Below, in pieces: positions 25,091 through 34,311 of a stretch of 64,000 nt of DNA (its first letter is position 1; each line of letters opens with the position of its first letter). The translations under genes were made by a program, and so were the position numbers. The notes under the pieces were generated by a model. That model was given only the letters and a program-made list of their open reading frames with translations, did no database searches and had not been told where the DNA came from. This stretch comes from Streptomyces asoensis (GTDB taxonomy: Bacteria; Actinomycetota; Actinomycetes; Streptomycetales; Streptomycetaceae): assembly GCF_016860545.1 (NCBI RefSeq), contig NZ_BNEB01000005.1:2170001-2234000 (forward strand), in the 5' to 3' direction.

Positions 25091-25978
25091 TCAGTGTTCG
25101 CGCGGCGCCGGCACGACGCGCTCCACCTCGGGGTGGACGGTGAGCAGCTGCCGCATGGCCGTCTCGGCCGCGGCGCCGTCGCCCGCCGCCAGGGCGTCGG
25201 CGATCCGACCGTGGTGAGCCAGCGACGCGTCATTCGGCCGGTCACAGCCCGTGACGGGCCCGCCGGAGACCTGGAGCGCCGACGAGACGATCCCCGACAG
25301 GTGCTCCAGCATGCGGTTGCCCGCGACCTGGATGAGCAGCGAGTGGAACTCGGCGTCGGCCCGGGAGTAGGTGAGTGCGTCACCCTGCGCCATGGCGTGC
25401 CCCATGATCTCGACCATGTCGGACAGCCGCTGCTGGATGTCGGCGCGCCCGTGTCCCGCCGCGAGACGGGCGGCCAGCGGCTCGATCGTCCAGCGCAGCT
25501 CGCTGAGCTCGCGCCGCTGGTCGTCCCGCTGGGGTCCGAAGGCGCGCCACTCGATGATGTCCGGGTCCAGTAGGTTCCAGTCGCTCACGGGACGCACGCG
25601 CGTGCCGACGTTCGGCCGGGCGCTGACCAGGCCCTTCGCCTCGAGGACCCGCAGCGACTCGCGGACGACGGTGCGGGACACCTCGAAGCGCTGACCGATC
25701 TCCTCGGGCACGAGCGGTCGGTCGGCGCCGAGGTCCCCCGATACGATCATCTGACCCAGCTGCTGGACGAGTTGGCCGTGCAGCCCGCGCCCACGGTTGC
25801 CCGCGGCGCGGCGGCCCACTCGGCCCAGTTCGGGTTCCGCGGACTCCCACACAGGGGCTCCGACGCGTTCGGTCACGGGGGCCTCGGTGAAGGGGTAGCG
25901 GTCGAGTTCGCCCGGGCCGGCCAGACCGGAGTCGGCGGAGCGGGCGGCGGTCATCATGGTGTGCGCAAGGGTACTCAC
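25091..25978 (-). CDS. GntR/FadR-family transcriptional regulator
   Basis: 295 residues. A ~65-residue poorly conserved N-terminus precedes the winged helix (LGQMIVSGDLGADRPLVPEEIGQRFEVSRTVVRESLRVLEAKGLVSARPNVGTRV). The all-helical FCD ligand domain follows, with typical DAEFHSLLIQVAGNRML and HHGRIADALAAGD elements that usually coordinate a metal and a small acid (sugar acid, lactate, etc.). GTG 25978 has AAAGGA upstream. A strong hairpin follows at 24967-25020. Neighbours give no hint of a regulon. Confidence 0.9.
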   Translation of the reverse strand: MSTLAHTMMTAARSADSGLAGPGELDRYPFTEAPVTERVGAPVWESAEPELGRVGRRAAGNRGRGLHGQLVQQLGQMIVSGDLGADRPLVPEEIGQRFEVSRTVVRESLRVLEAKGLVSARPNVGTRVRPVSDWNLLDPDIIEWRAFGPQRDDQRRELSELRWTIEPLAARLAAGHGRADIQQRLSDMVEIMGHAMAQGDALTYSRADAEFHSLLIQVAGNRMLEHLSGIVSSALQVSGGPVTGCDRPNDASLAHHGRIADALAAGDGAAAETAMRQLLTVHPEVERVVPAPREH

Positions 25979-26140
25979 GGATCCTTTGTCGGCTCGGCTC
26001 CGAACTGCCTTGAGGTCTTTGGTGAAAAGCACACGAAAGGGTGATCGCTCACACCGTCGCAATTGACGCCTTATCGGAAAGAAACGGGCTTTCTCCGGGG
26101 AGTTGCGCACACCCGCGGATCGGATCGGCCCGCACGAAGC

Positions 26141-28564
26141 TCATCGGACCCTGCTGCGCACGGTTGTGATCAGGTATGCGCACATCAGGGCGGCCAGGGA
26201 CAACGCCATTGCCCCGCCCACCGGTTGGACGATCACCCGTGCCGCGGCGGCCACGTAGCGATCTCCTCCGAAGGGCCACTGCACCAGGAGCAGCTCGCGC
26301 AACCGGACCGAGATTCCGGCCGCCGTCCGCACGGACGAGCCTTCCGCGACCTTCTGTACGACGGGAAGGACGACGACGGGCATGGCGACCACCGCCGCCA
26401 GTCCGGCCGTGGTGGACCGGAAGACACCGGCAGCCAGCACTCCGGTCCAGGCGCAGCCGACCACCAGGCCGAACCAGCTCGCGCCCAGGGCGAGCCAGTC
26501 CGCGGGAACTCGGGCGACCTCCTGCCCGTATACGAGATAGAGCGCTTCGGCGTCGCACCCCACCGTGAGGAACGCCAGCGCCAGTGCGGTGAGAGCGGCG
26601 ACGAGCAGCTTGGCCGTCAGTACGCCCAGCCTGCGGGGCACGGTACCGCGGTCCGCGGCCAGGGCGGGGTGGCGGAATTCGTCCCCGAAGGCCAGGGCCC
26701 CGAGCAGCCCGGCCCCGAGCGCCGCCGGGGGCAACGGCAGCTCGGCGGGCCAGGCCGCCAGCAGCCGCGCCCGTGGGGTGTGGCCCACGCGGGCCAGGAG
26801 TACGGCGGTCAGGGCGGAGACGGCCAGGACGGCGGCGGCGGTGAGGAATCCGGTGCTGATGCCGGTGGCACGACGCAGTTCGTAGCGCAGCGGCCGCAGG
26901 GGGCTGGGAGCGGAGCGGACGGAGATCGGCGGGGGCAGGCCGGGCAGCGTGTCGAACGGACGGGCGGCGGAACGACGTCCGGAGCGCCGGGCGGGAGGCA
27001 TGAGGGGCGCAAGCGGGCTGCCGGAGGCAGCGGGGCGGGCGTCCGGTGCGGCTTGATCCGTACGGTCGCTGTCATCAGTGCGGTCGGCATGGGCGGTGCG
27101 GCCGGTGTGGTCGGCGCGGTGGGCGACGTCGGCCGCCTCCGGCGGGCGGGGCCCGTCGGTAGACGGATCCGTGCGGACTGTCAGAGCCGCGGCGGCACTG
27201 CCTTCCGGGGCGCTCGGCTCCGCACTGCGCGTACTCCGCGAGCCGGGGTCCGTCATGGATCTCGCGGCGCTTCGGGTACTGGGGTCCGCCATCGCGCTCT
27301 GAGTGCGCCGAACGCCTGCGGCAGAACCGGCAGAGGGCGATGAGGCGACATCGGACCGGAGGTCGCCTTCGGACGCCCTCACAGTGGCGTACGGCGACTC
27401 CTCGGCCGACCGATACGGCGCGGAGGGCGTCGGCCGCACGTCGCCGCCGGGCTTGAGCATCCCGACCGCGACGCCGATCCCCCGGGCCGAATTCACGGCA
27501 TCCGCTGCATTCGCCACACAGGTGTCACCCGGAACATCGGTGCGTTCCGGGCCCGTCCGGACAGCGACGTTCGCGCTCGGCTCCAGGCTCGGGGCACCCT
27601 CTCCGGCTTGGCCGGCTGCGTCGGCCTGTTCCGAGACGCCCCGCATCGCGTCGGAGCGCGTCCGCCGCGGAGCCGCCACACCTGCTCCAGGCCCCATGTC
27701 CCCTGTCTCGTCGGCGAGTTGGTGGACCAGGACGTTGTGCTTGAACGCCGTTTCGCCGACGTGGGCGCAACTGCTGCCGTACACCGAAAGCCGGTTGCCG
27801 TCCTCCTGGACGACCTCGACGGAGCGTTGCGCGGCCCTGGCCTCCCTGGTGAGCAGCGTGGCCAGCCGGGCGGCGTGCGGGCTGCGCACGGCCACCCGGG
27901 GGCGCAGCCGGGTCCGGCCGAAGTCGGCGACCTCCTGGTCCGCGACGAGGGCGCCCCGGTCCAGGGTGACGACCCGGTCGGCGGTTCGAGCGGCCTCCTT
28001 CGGGTCGGCCGTCGTGGTCAGGACGGTGCCGCCCTGGTCCGCGTGGGCGCGCAGCATGCCGTACAGCCAGCGGCTCTCGCGTCCCGAGAGCCCCGCGGCC
28101 GGATCGTCGAGGACGAGGGTGTGCGGGTCCGCGAGAAGGGCGCAGGCCAGGCCCAGCCGCCGGTCCATACCGCGGGACAGGGTGCCGAGGCGTTCGTCAC
28201 GCAGGCTGACCAGGCCGACCACTTCGAGCACCTCGTCGGCCCGCCGGGCGGGAACACCGGCGGCCGCGCACAGCATGCGCAGATGGCCACGGACTGTGCG
28301 GGCAGGATGCCCGGGCACATCACCGAGGAGGACGCCGACCTCACGCGACGGGTGGGCGATACGGTGCAGCGGCCGGCCTCTGAAGTACGCGAGACCGCGA
28401 CCCTGTTCGAGTTCGAGCAGGAGTCTCAGCACCGTGGTCTTGCCTGCGCCCGACGCCCCGAGCAGCACGGTGACGCGACCCGCGCGCGCCTCGAAGGAGA
28501 CATCGTCGACGGCGGGCGGGAGCGCCTTGCGGGAGTTGCTGGTCAGTCCGAAGGCCTGGATCAC
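26141..28564 (-). CDS. ABC transporter: ATPase fused to permease through a long disordered linker
   Basis: About 807 residues. Residues 1-240 are an ABC ATPase of the CcmA/drug-export type: GASGAGKTTVLRLLL, signature-like LSRGMDRRLGLACALL, and LVLDDPAAGLSG. Note the Walker B Asp-Asp-Pro where Asp-Glu-Pro is usual. Residues ~275-555 are Ser/Thr/Arg/Asp-rich low-complexity sequence. The last ~250 residues are an ABC-2-type permease (PLRPLRYELRRATG, about six membrane segments). The start is uncertain: GTG 28564 or TTG 28573. Separate genes are the usual arrangement; see findings. Confidence 0.75.
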   Translation of the reverse strand: MIQAFGLTSNSRKALPPAVDDVSFEARAGRVTVLLGASGAGKTTVLRLLLELEQGRGLAYFRGRPLHRIAHPSREVGVLLGDVPGHPARTVRGHLRMLCAAAGVPARRADEVLEVVGLVSLRDERLGTLSRGMDRRLGLACALLADPHTLVLDDPAAGLSGRESRWLYGMLRAHADQGGTVLTTTADPKEAARTADRVVTLDRGALVADQEVADFGRTRLRPRVAVRSPHAARLATLLTREARAAQRSVEVVQEDGNRLSVYGSSCAHVGETAFKHNVLVHQLADETGDMGPGAGVAAPRRTRSDAMRGVSEQADAAGQAGEGAPSLEPSANVAVRTGPERTDVPGDTCVANAADAVNSARGIGVAVGMLKPGGDVRPTPSAPYRSAEESPYATVRASEGDLRSDVASSPSAGSAAGVRRTQSAMADPSTRSAARSMTDPGSRSTRSAEPSAPEGSAAAALTVRTDPSTDGPRPPEAADVAHRADHTGRTAHADRTDDSDRTDQAAPDARPAASGSPLAPLMPPARRSGRRSAARPFDTLPGLPPPISVRSAPSPLRPLRYELRRATGISTGFLTAAAVLAVSALTAVLLARVGHTPRARLLAAWPAELPLPPAALGAGLLGALAFGDEFRHPALAADRGTVPRRLGVLTAKLLVAALTALALAFLTVGCDAEALYLVYGQEVARVPADWLALGASWFGLVVGCAWTGVLAAGVFRSTTAGLAAVVAMPVVVLPVVQKVAEGSSVRTAAGISVRLRELLLVQWPFGGDRYVAAAARVIVQPVGGAMALSLAALMCAYLITTVRSRVR

Positions 28565-28680
28565 CCGTAGCAAGCTAGCGGGCTATATCCCTTTTGCCCG
28601 CATACCGCACGGTGACATCGTCCATCCGGACGTACGCAGCGGACCGGGCGCCGCATGAATCGGCAGGCCGGCGGGCGGTG

Positions 28681-29439
28681 TCACACCTCGGGTCGCAGCA
28701 TCGGCGGGTTCAGCAAGGTCGCGCCGCCCGCCCGGAACAGCTGGGCGGGGCGGCCGCCCTGCCGTGTGGTGGTCCCGCCCGTGGGCACCAGGAAGCCCGG
28801 CGTGCCCGTGACCTTCCGATGGAAGTTGCGCGGGTCCAGCGCCACGCCCCACACCGCCTCGTAGACCCGGCGGAGCTCGCCCACCGTGAACTCGGTGGGG
28901 CAGAAGGCGGTCGCGAGGGACGAGTACTCGATCTTCGAGCGGGCCCGCTCCACACCGTCCGCGAGGATCTGGGCATGGTCGAACGCCAGCGGCGCGACCG
29001 GCTCTCCGTCGCGGCCGTATCCGCCGTGCTCGAGCAGCTCGTCGACCGGCGCCCAGCGGGCGTTGCTGGCGTCGCCGCCCGCGCGAGGAGCCGGAAGGTC
29101 CGGGGCGAGCGCCAGGTGGGCGACGCTCACGACGCGCATCCGGGGATCACGCTTGGGGTCCCCGTACGTGCCGAGCTGTTCGAGGTGGGCGCCGTTGTCA
29201 TGGGCCGGGGCCGACGGATCGTGGGCCCGCAGTCCGGTCTCCTCCGCCAGCTCGCGCGCTGCCGCCTGGGTGAGGTCCTCGTCCTCCCGCACGAAGCCGC
29301 CCGGGAGCGCCCACCGCCCCTGGAACGGCGCCTCGCCCCTGCGCACCGCCAGCGCACACAGGGCGTGACGGCGCACGGTCAGCACGACCAGGTCCACGGT
29401 GACGGCGAAGGGCGGAAAGGCTGACGGGTCGTAGGGCAT
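28681..29439 (-). CDS. NrtR-like Nudix-domain transcriptional regulator
   Basis: 252 residues. The N-terminal Nudix domain has a complete-looking Nudix box (GGFVREDEDLTQAAARELAEETGL). The C-terminal winged helix (EFTVGELRRVYEAVWGVALDPRNFHRKVTGTPGFLVPTG) is characteristic of NrtR-type regulators, which sense ADP-ribose or related nucleotides and repress NAD-metabolism genes. The retained Nudix box suggests some hydrolase activity may persist. ATG 29439 is followed immediately by the domain; an inverted repeat sits just upstream. Confidence 0.82.
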   Translation of the reverse strand: MPYDPSAFPPFAVTVDLVVLTVRRHALCALAVRRGEAPFQGRWALPGGFVREDEDLTQAAARELAEETGLRAHDPSAPAHDNGAHLEQLGTYGDPKRDPRMRVVSVAHLALAPDLPAPRAGGDASNARWAPVDELLEHGGYGRDGEPVAPLAFDHAQILADGVERARSKIEYSSLATAFCPTEFTVGELRRVYEAVWGVALDPRNFHRKVTGTPGFLVPTGGTTTRQGGRPAQLFRAGGATLLNPPMLRPEV

Positions 29440-29449
29440 GCGGCGATCA

Positions 29450-29469
29450 TAGTCGTCTCCCTGACGATA
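29450..29469. promoter_or_regulatory. Putative NrtR operator
   Basis: TAGTCGTC-tccct-GACGATA contains the perfect inverted repeat TCGTC/GACGA (29453-29467), 14 bp upstream of the Nudix regulator start. Its location and the TAGTC-like half-sites fit autoregulation by an NrtR-type protein. Confidence 0.45.
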
Positions 29470-29567
29470 AACACTCCCTTCGTCGGCCGCTTCGATGGCT
29501 GATCCACTCCGGTACGGACAGTCGGCGCCGCCCGTCCGTCGAGCACTGCCCAGTACGTCGCGCGAGG

Positions 29568-31808
29568 TCACGATCCCAGCCGCAGGCCGCCGGCGGCCTC
29601 CTCCACCATCGCGAGGCCGAGCCGACCGACCCGTACGGAGAAAGGAGCGCCCCCGACCCGCAGTCCCGTCAGGGCGACCTCTCCCAAGGGCGCGCCACGC
29701 AGGGGGCGCAGCACGACGGTGCCGGCCGGAGCGTCCGGCCGGACTCCGGCCAGGGTGGTCAGCAGCAGGACCCCGGCGCCGGCCGCGGTGGCTGCGGGAC
29801 GGCAGGCGGCCGGATGAGGCAACGGAGCCTGTCCTTCGACGCGCTGCTCCCCCGCGTACATTTCCGGAAGGCGGTGCCCGAAGGCCTCGGCTGCTGCAAG
29901 GACGCCTCGCAGCAGCGCCGTCGCTTCCTTCTCGTAGCCCGCGACGCCCAGCCCGGCGACGGCGACGGCTGTCTCGTGGATCCGGACGGCACCGCTGCGG
30001 TGACCGAAGGGGTTGTAGCCGGCCTCCTGCGTACCGAGGCCGCGCAGACCCCATCCTGAGTCCATGGCGGGGCTGCCGAGCAGCCGGGCGAGCTGTTCGG
30101 TCTGCACCCTGTCGAGCAATCCGGGGGCGTGAGATCCACCGCCCAGCAGCCCGGTGTCGAGTAGATGGACGGCCGTCGCGCACAGGTGGGGAAGCGGCCG
30201 CCCCTCCGCGGTTCTTGCGGCCGCGGGCCGGCCACCGCCCGGATCGTCGATCCAGAAGTCCCGGCGAAAGGTCGCACGCAGTTTGCGTGCCCACTCCCGC
30301 AGAGCGTCGCCTCCCGGTCTGGCGCAGGCGTCGAGCAGGTCGGCGCCCAGCAGGGCCGCCCGGTGGGCATGGGCCTGTGTCTCGCAGCGCGCGGGACCGC
30401 CGGGCTGCGGGTCGTTCAGATACGGTCCTTCGCCGACCGTGGTGCGCAACCAGGTCAGGCAGCGCTCGGCCGCAGGCAGCAGTTCGTCCGTCTCCTGATC
30501 GGTCAGGCCCCATCTGCGCGCCTCGGCGAGCAGGACCGGGAAGAGCAGGGTGGCCTCGGTCGCCGTGCAGCCGGGCGGGAGGTGCGCGCCCGCGTCCCGC
30601 CGGGGGCCGGGGATCATGCCGCACCGTGGTCCCGGGGCGGTGATCTGGGTCCGGGCCAGCATGCGCAGCGTCCCCGCCGCCACGCGGGTACCGAGCGGCA
30701 GTGTCATACGGGCCGCGGCGAGCGCCTCCGCCGGGGCCAGGCCGCAGCGCCAGGGCACGCCCGCCGCGACACAGGTGTCCGTGGGGTGCTCGGGATCGCG
30801 GAGAAGCAATGCGTCCAGGTCCTCGATGCTCGTCGCCAGGAGCGTCCGGACGCGTGGATCGTCGCCCGTGGCGCGGGCCCTGGCGAGGGGACCGGTGCCC
30901 GTCGTTCGGGCCCTGGCCAGGGGATTGGTGACCGCCCGGACCGCCGGTGGGACCGGTCCCGCACCTTCCAGGCGTGCGCTCAACTCCATGCTCACGGTGC
31001 CGCCCGGAGACACCTCGACATTCCAGCGCAGCAGGCCCGCGGAGGCGACCACGTCGGCCGGGGGCGGGTCGGCGGTGACGTACGAGGCGCCGGTGGGGCA
31101 GGACCACCGCAGACCTGAGCCGTGGACGGTGGCCGCCAGTTCGGGACCCGCGGCTCCGGAGGCGATCGTTCCCAGGTCGGCCAGGTCGGCTCCGAGTGCC
31201 ACCTCCACCGGGAGGCGCAGTGTTCGAGCGGCGACGCTGCGCAGGATGATCCGCTCCGTGCCGTCGGCGGACCGTGTCCGCTCGACGACGACGTCCGGGT
31301 CCGGCCCGCCGTGCGGAGTGACACGGAGCGTGCCGACGAAACGGGCCTGATCCGCCGACGTCATCCGGGCCTGGACCGCCAGCGGTTCACGTCCCGCCAC
31401 CCGCAGTCCGCAACGGGACAGGATGCGTCGGCCCGATCGGTAGAACCCCTCAAGCCCCTTGCCCGTCAGCTGTCCCAGTTCCGTCGAGATGGCGAGGCCC
31501 GGCAGGGCGACGCAGATCATCGCCGTGTGGGCCGGGGGCAGACCGGTGGAGGCGGGTTGGCTCCCCGCCCCGGGCGGAGGACCCGCACCTCTGGAAGAGG
31601 ACGGCGCCGGGCGCCGTGGTGTGCCGACCGACATGAAGAACGGCGAGGAGGGCAGCGTGGCCGTGCCGTGGGCGCTTGGGCCTGGCGCGGGGCGGGGGCG
31701 TGGATCAGGGGCTTCTGAGGACTTGCCGGGCGCGGCGCCCCGCCTCGGGAGAGAGGTGTCGTCGCCGGAGCGCTCGTCGGCTGCGGAGGGCTGAGTCGGC
31801 TGATGCAT
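29568..31808 (-). CDS. Glycogen-debranching-like protein (GDE N-terminal domain, six-hairpin glycosidase fold)
   Basis: 746 residues. After a ~90-residue Pro/Ser/Arg-rich N-terminus, the GDE_N domain runs roughly 90-290 (CVALPGLAISTELGQLTGKGLEGFYRSGRRIL). An alpha/alpha-barrel region follows, with GVPWRCGLAPAEALAAARMTLPLGTRVAAGTLRMLARTQ and a late GWGLRGLGTQEAGYNPFGHRSGAVRIHETAVAV. The family contains amylo-alpha-1,6-glucosidases and trehalose/kojibiose-type hydrolases. ATG 31808 has GAGGAAG upstream. The substrate is unknown. No signal peptide, so likely cytoplasmic. Confidence 0.8.
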   Translation of the reverse strand: MHQPTQPSAADERSGDDTSLPRRGAAPGKSSEAPDPRPRPAPGPSAHGTATLPSSPFFMSVGTPRRPAPSSSRGAGPPPGAGSQPASTGLPPAHTAMICVALPGLAISTELGQLTGKGLEGFYRSGRRILSRCGLRVAGREPLAVQARMTSADQARFVGTLRVTPHGGPDPDVVVERTRSADGTERIILRSVAARTLRLPVEVALGADLADLGTIASGAAGPELAATVHGSGLRWSCPTGASYVTADPPPADVVASAGLLRWNVEVSPGGTVSMELSARLEGAGPVPPAVRAVTNPLARARTTGTGPLARARATGDDPRVRTLLATSIEDLDALLLRDPEHPTDTCVAAGVPWRCGLAPAEALAAARMTLPLGTRVAAGTLRMLARTQITAPGPRCGMIPGPRRDAGAHLPPGCTATEATLLFPVLLAEARRWGLTDQETDELLPAAERCLTWLRTTVGEGPYLNDPQPGGPARCETQAHAHRAALLGADLLDACARPGGDALREWARKLRATFRRDFWIDDPGGGRPAAARTAEGRPLPHLCATAVHLLDTGLLGGGSHAPGLLDRVQTEQLARLLGSPAMDSGWGLRGLGTQEAGYNPFGHRSGAVRIHETAVAVAGLGVAGYEKEATALLRGVLAAAEAFGHRLPEMYAGEQRVEGQAPLPHPAACRPAATAAGAGVLLLTTLAGVRPDAPAGTVVLRPLRGAPLGEVALTGLRVGGAPFSVRVGRLGLAMVEEAAGGLRLGS

Positions 31809-32119
31809 GCGGTGACTTCCTCTGCTCTCTGTGCGCCTCGGCCATGGTCGAGGCCTGGTGGAAGGGCCGGCAGGTCGGGTCGCCGCGGCGGGCCGACCCG
31901 AGCAGGCGTTCCGCCACTCAGGTGAACGGGGCGACACTGCGCCAGGTCACGCCACCGGGTCGCGGGCAGCCCCGAATGGAGCCCGGATACTTCGGTCCCG
32001 GCCCTTTCGGGACCGCCGACCCGTTCCTGGCCGCACCGGCACGACCTGCCACCGGCCCTCACCGACGGGGGCAGGGTGTCGGCCCGGTCGTCTTCCTCGG
32101 CCACCCGTGGTCGAGGGGG
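31809..32119. other. 311-bp gap between the DUF4192 and debranching-like genes
   Basis: No gene is recognised. GGTCCCG (31994) and CGGGACC (32008) form a small 7-bp hairpin that may terminate the DUF4192 gene; the rest is ordinary high-GC sequence and must contain the promoter for the debranching-like gene. Confidence 0.5.
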
Positions 32120-34150
32120 TCACCCCTCCTTCGCGGCCGGGCCGGCGTCATCCTTCTTCGCGATGTCGTCGACCTCGGACCCCGGGCCATCACGACGGTC
32201 ACCGAGGCGGCGAGTGGACGCTTTCCCCGAAGGACGCGTACGGGACGCTCCCCGGCCGGGCGAGGCAGGGCGCACGGGTTGTGGCCTCGGTGAGCGAGCG
32301 CGGAGGTCGTGCGCGCCACGCGCACGACGTTCCGGTTCGCGGTCCTCCGCCGTCCCTTCGACCGTCGGCACGCGGTGCGCCCCGGGTCCGGCTCGACGGA
32401 CCCGGCGCCGCCTACGGCCCGTGGGAGCCTGCGTCGGCACCGGTCCCCGGGCGCACGACGTGCTGCGCGAGACGGAGCCGACGGGATCCTCCGCGTCACC
32501 GGTATCGCGCGGGCAGTCGGACGCTCCGTCGGGCCGGCTGTCGCCCGCGTCGGTCACTTCTGGGCGGCAGGGGCCGACGAGCCCCTCACCGGTGCTGGTC
32601 CCATGGGGCTGTGCGGGAATCCGGGTTCCGCCCGACGTCCGTGGACCCTCGATGCCTTCGGCCTTCCTTCGGCTCTCGGCCGCCTGCGCAGTCCCGGAGC
32701 GGTCCGCCGCCGTGCGCCGTTCGTGGCGCTCGCGCTCGATGCGCAGGCAGCGTCGTACCGACTCGGGGTCGAGGCCTTCGTTGCAGGCCTGGTGCAGGAG
32801 GCGGGCGAAGAGGTAGTCGGGGTCCGCCCCCAGAGCCATCGCGAGGGCCTCCCGGGCCTCGAGTTCATCACCGCTGGACCAGGCGACCCAGCCCGCGAGG
32901 GTGAGGGGCGCCGCCGCGTGCTCGCCGTAGGGTCCGACGCAGCGCCGTGCCAGCGCCCGCCAGAGACGGAGCGCCGGGGCCGCCTCGTCGCCCTCCATCC
33001 ACTGAGCCGCCCGGTCACGTGTCACACGGTCCTGGAGACCGAGGAGCAGAGCCGCGGCTTCGTCGAATCCGAGCAGTTCGTCGTCGCGGTGGTCGGCCAG
33101 GAGGGCACCCGACACGGCAGGCGCCTCACCGAGGCGGCGCATGACCCGCCGGGCCAGTTCGAGCGTCTCCTCGGCGACCACCGGCCGACCGGCCTCGTCG
33201 AGAATCCTCGGGACGAGCACCATCCCGGCCGTGTCCAGGGCGACCTCCTGCTCGAGTGCCGCGCCGGTCTCCAGGGGCAGCAGCCGGGCCCGCAACTCGC
33301 GCAGGGTGCCCCGCACCTGGATGCCCGCGTAGGTCGCGGCGGCCGCCAGCACCGAGGTGCCGGGCAGCCCCATCGTCATGCCCTCGACCGGGCAGCAGCC
33401 CTTGCCGCCGCAGCAGTAGGACCAGAACCGCCCGTCGGAGATGCAGAGCGCCTCGATCACGGGGATGTCGAGACGTCCGCACGCGATCCGCAGGAACCGG
33501 GCCAGCGGCTCCAGCCGTTCCCTGACCTGACGGCCGGTCTCGCCCTTCGCCGGCTCCTGGCAGAGGTAAGCGACCATGGTCGCCGGGCGGGTGCCCCGCC
33601 GTTCGCTGCCCTTGACGAGTCCCTGGGCCAGCTGCTGGGCGGCGGCTTCCCAGTCGCCCGGGTTCGGCGGAATGCCGAGCCTGGCACGGCCGCCGAACCG
33701 CCCCCGGCCCTCCCGGTCGTGCAGGGCGACCAGGACGATGCTGTCCTCGGGCCGGTATCCGAGCAGGTAGGGCAGGGCGTCGGCCAGCTCTGCCGGACTG
33801 CGCAGGGTGACCTGGTGGTCGGCGGGCCTCGCACCGTGCTCGGTGTTCCCGCCGTACGTCGTGTGGCTCACGTAGACCGCGTGCTCGCCCTCACCCGGCG
33901 GCCCCTCGCTCGGCACGCTTCCTCCCTGGCCCGCGTGGCCGTCCCGCTCGTGCCGCCGGTCCCGCCCAGCCTGACCGCCCCGCCCAGTCTGACCACCCAG
34001 CCCCGTCTCCGTCAGTCCTTCCGGCCCCTCCTGTCCTTCCGGCCCCGTCTGTCCGTCCCGCCCTGGGCACCCGCCCCGTTCCGCCTGTCCATCTCGCCCG
34101 ACGATGTCGCTGTTTTCGGAGGAACCAGTCGTTTCGCTGTGATTCGTCAT
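32120..34150 (-). CDS. DUF4192 protein with collagen-like N-terminus
   Basis: 676 residues. The DUF4192 core starts near residue 113 (VTLRSPAELADALPYLLGYRPEDSIVLVALHD) and holds RLDIPVIEALCISDGRFWSYCCGGKGCCPVEG with a cluster of Cys. The N-terminal ~90 residues are Gly/Gln/Arg-rich with repeated GxxG(Q/R) units, and the last ~200 residues are Arg/Pro/Gly-rich and probably disordered. The function of DUF4192 is unknown; members are widespread in actinobacteria. It diverges from the RecQ gene, 161 bp away. Confidence 0.8.
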   Translation of the reverse strand: MTNHSETTGSSENSDIVGRDGQAERGGCPGRDGQTGPEGQEGPEGLTETGLGGQTGRGGQAGRDRRHERDGHAGQGGSVPSEGPPGEGEHAVYVSHTTYGGNTEHGARPADHQVTLRSPAELADALPYLLGYRPEDSIVLVALHDREGRGRFGGRARLGIPPNPGDWEAAAQQLAQGLVKGSERRGTRPATMVAYLCQEPAKGETGRQVRERLEPLARFLRIACGRLDIPVIEALCISDGRFWSYCCGGKGCCPVEGMTMGLPGTSVLAAAATYAGIQVRGTLRELRARLLPLETGAALEQEVALDTAGMVLVPRILDEAGRPVVAEETLELARRVMRRLGEAPAVSGALLADHRDDELLGFDEAAALLLGLQDRVTRDRAAQWMEGDEAAPALRLWRALARRCVGPYGEHAAAPLTLAGWVAWSSGDELEAREALAMALGADPDYLFARLLHQACNEGLDPESVRRCLRIERERHERRTAADRSGTAQAAESRRKAEGIEGPRTSGGTRIPAQPHGTSTGEGLVGPCRPEVTDAGDSRPDGASDCPRDTGDAEDPVGSVSRSTSCARGPVPTQAPTGRRRRRVRRAGPGAHRVPTVEGTAEDREPERRARGAHDLRARSPRPQPVRPASPGRGASRTRPSGKASTRRLGDRRDGPGSEVDDIAKKDDAGPAAKEG
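33896..34099 (-). repeat. Collagen-like Gly-rich repeat inside the DUF4192 gene
   Basis: Degenerate short repeats encode GRDGQ, GPEGQEGPEGL, GLGGQTGRGGQAGR. On the plus strand the units read CCGCCCAGYCTGACC. Likely slippage-driven and of variable length between strains. Confidence 0.65.
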
Positions 34151-34311
34151 GCGCAGACGATCTCGCGGATCATGAAGTTCCGCTTGGCCTGTGGATAAGT
34201 CCGATCAGGGGCATGCCAGACGACCGCGGACGACGGCCACCGCACCCTTTTCGAGCCTTCCTCCCACCCGGTCCTGACCGGATTGTCAGCGCCGTCCTGT
34301 TGTATGGAGGC

